Shown piece after piece: positions 63,339-64,000 of a stretch of 64,000 nt of DNA. Every line of letters starts with the position of its first letter. The stretch's first letter is position 1. The translations under genes and the position numbers were made by a program. Under the pieces are notes generated by a model, which made no database searches, was not told where the DNA came from, and worked only from the letters and a program-made list of their open reading frames with translations. This stretch comes from Mycobacterium sp. ITM-2016-00317 (GTDB lineage: Bacteria > Actinomycetota > Actinomycetes > Mycobacteriales > Mycobacteriaceae): assembly GCF_002968295.1 (NCBI RefSeq), contig NZ_CP134399.1, positions 4,340,001 through 4,404,000 of the forward strand. Reading direction: 5' to 3'.

Positions 63339-64000
63339 CCGGTTCCGCACTGACGGCAGCCGCGCTGCTGAGCGCGGCGGTGGCCACCGTCGCGATCGGC
63401 GCCTACGGCGTCCGCTTCTCGCGCACCACCTCCGACTTCCTGGTCGCGTCCCGCACCGTCGGGTCGAGATGGAACGCCGCCGCGATCTCCGGCGAATACC
63501 TCTCGGCTGCCTCGTTTCTCGGGGTGGCCGGGCTGATCGCCAAGTACGGCGCCGACGCACTGTGGTATCCGGTCGGGTTCACCGCCGGCTACCTCGGCCT
63601 GTTGCTGTTCGTCGCCGCGCCGCTGCGCCGATCGGGCGCCTACACGGTGCCCGACTTCGCCGAGTTCCGGCTCGGCTCGGCACGGCTGCGCAAGATGGCG
63701 ATGCTGGTGGTCGTCGTGATCTGCGTGTTCTACCTGGTCCCGCAGTACCAGGGCGCCGGCCTGGCCCTGAAAACGCTTCTCGGCATTCCGGTCTGGCTCG
63801 GCCCGCTGGCGGTCGGCACGATCGTCATCACCAACGTCGTCGCCGGCGGGATGCGCTCGATCACGTTCGTGCAGGCGTTCCAGTACTGGCTCAAGCTGAC
63901 CGCGGTCGCGATTCCCGCGCTCGCCCTGGCCGGGCTGTTCCTGACCGACCGGGGCGGCGAACTGGGCGGCCCGCTGCCGCCGACCGTGCAGCAGGACACC
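63335..64000 (+). CDS. Sodium/solute symporter, ActP-like (3' end missing)
   Basis: Starts at GTG 63335 and runs off the window, 222 residues seen. Motifs of the SSS family: FLVASRTVGSRWNAAAISGEYLSAASFLGVAGLIAKYGADALWYPVGFTAGYLGLLL at residues 35-95, then YTVPDFAEFRLGSARLRKMA and YLVPQYQGAGLALKTLLGIP (ActP signature region). It probably takes up acetate, pyruvate or another monocarboxylate with sodium. GTGA overlap with the DUF485-like gene. Confidence 0.85.
   Translation, partial: MTGSALTAAALLSAAVATVAIGAYGVRFSRTTSDFLVASRTVGSRWNAAAISGEYLSAASFLGVAGLIAKYGADALWYPVGFTAGYLGLLLFVAAPLRRSGAYTVPDFAEFRLGSARLRKMAMLVVVVICVFYLVPQYQGAGLALKTLLGIPVWLGPLAVGTIVITNVVAGGMRSITFVQAFQYWLKLTAVAIPALALAGLFLTDRGGELGGPLPPTVQQDT

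Noticed and set aside
1-64000. tRNA, rRNA, CRISPR array, prophage or origin
   Set aside because: No cloverleaf with CCA-adjacent structure, rRNA core sequence, regularly spaced repeats, phage structural genes or dnaA-type gene was recognised by eye; a covariance-model scan could still find a missed small RNA.

Overview
The window is chromosomal DNA from a high-GC mycobacterium, most likely a rapidly growing Mycolicibacterium. The basis is about 70% GC, frequent GTG starts, mycothiol (mshB), F420 (fbiC) and PIM/lipoarabinomannan (pimE, lpqW) genes, and gene order. Read from right to left, the core genes run from Rv1157c/Rv1158c homologues through pimE, phhB, mutT2, nar, typA, lpqW, mshB, fbiC, fdxC, dapC and pruCAB to fadD36, dapD, dapE, fadD6 and folP2. 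This follows M. tuberculosis Rv1157c-Rv1207, so synteny supports many of the names. I saw no rRNA, tRNA or CRISPR.

Layout. 0-10 kb: end of folP2, fadD6, a LOG-family protein, a STAND-type ATPase, an EspC-like type VII substrate candidate, an ABC-F ATPase with an unusual leader, and dapE/dapD facing apart. 10-15 kb: a ROK repressor divergent from a frameshifted MFS pump, a lipoprotein D,D-peptidase, a VOC protein, fadD36 and a Nudix hydrolase. 15-25 kb: an accessory block where M. tuberculosis carries other genes. Four minus-strand genes are packed as one operon: a giant secreted sugar-dehydrogenase/PKD/three-repeat protein, a GtrA-GT2 fusion, a multi-spanning GT-C enzyme and a processive GT2 synthase. 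This is the best candidate for an undescribed surface-glycan system. 25-30 kb: proline catabolism (pruB, pruA) and its PucR-type regulator, which is frameshifted. 30-43 kb: dapC-fdxC, YceI, an FAH protein, fbiC, the mshB operon, a GjpA-like exported protein, lpqW, typA and small Cys-rich proteins. 43-47 kb: narI, narJ and narH are intact, but only the last ~92 codons of narG remain. 47-54 kb: an exported PE-PPE-domain hydrolase, mutT2, phhB, pimE, two Ala/Pro-rich secreted proteins and a complete IS30-family element. 54-64 kb: DUF1059, a nitroreductase, a resolvase-like protein lacking its serine, an HhH-GPD protein, a pyruvate-oxidase-like enzyme, DUF732, a 13E12/HNH protein, and a LytS/LytTR two-component pair leading into a DUF485-like protein and a sodium/solute symporter that runs off the end.

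Themes. Three genes (MFS, pruC, DUF488) carry single-base frameshifts, which may be real decay or consensus errors. Three tight gene junctions use CTGA, where the downstream gene seems to begin at CTG. Several exported proteins carry long acidic low-complexity segments, some encoded by short tandem repeats. Perfect hairpins or palindromes lie at several gene boundaries.
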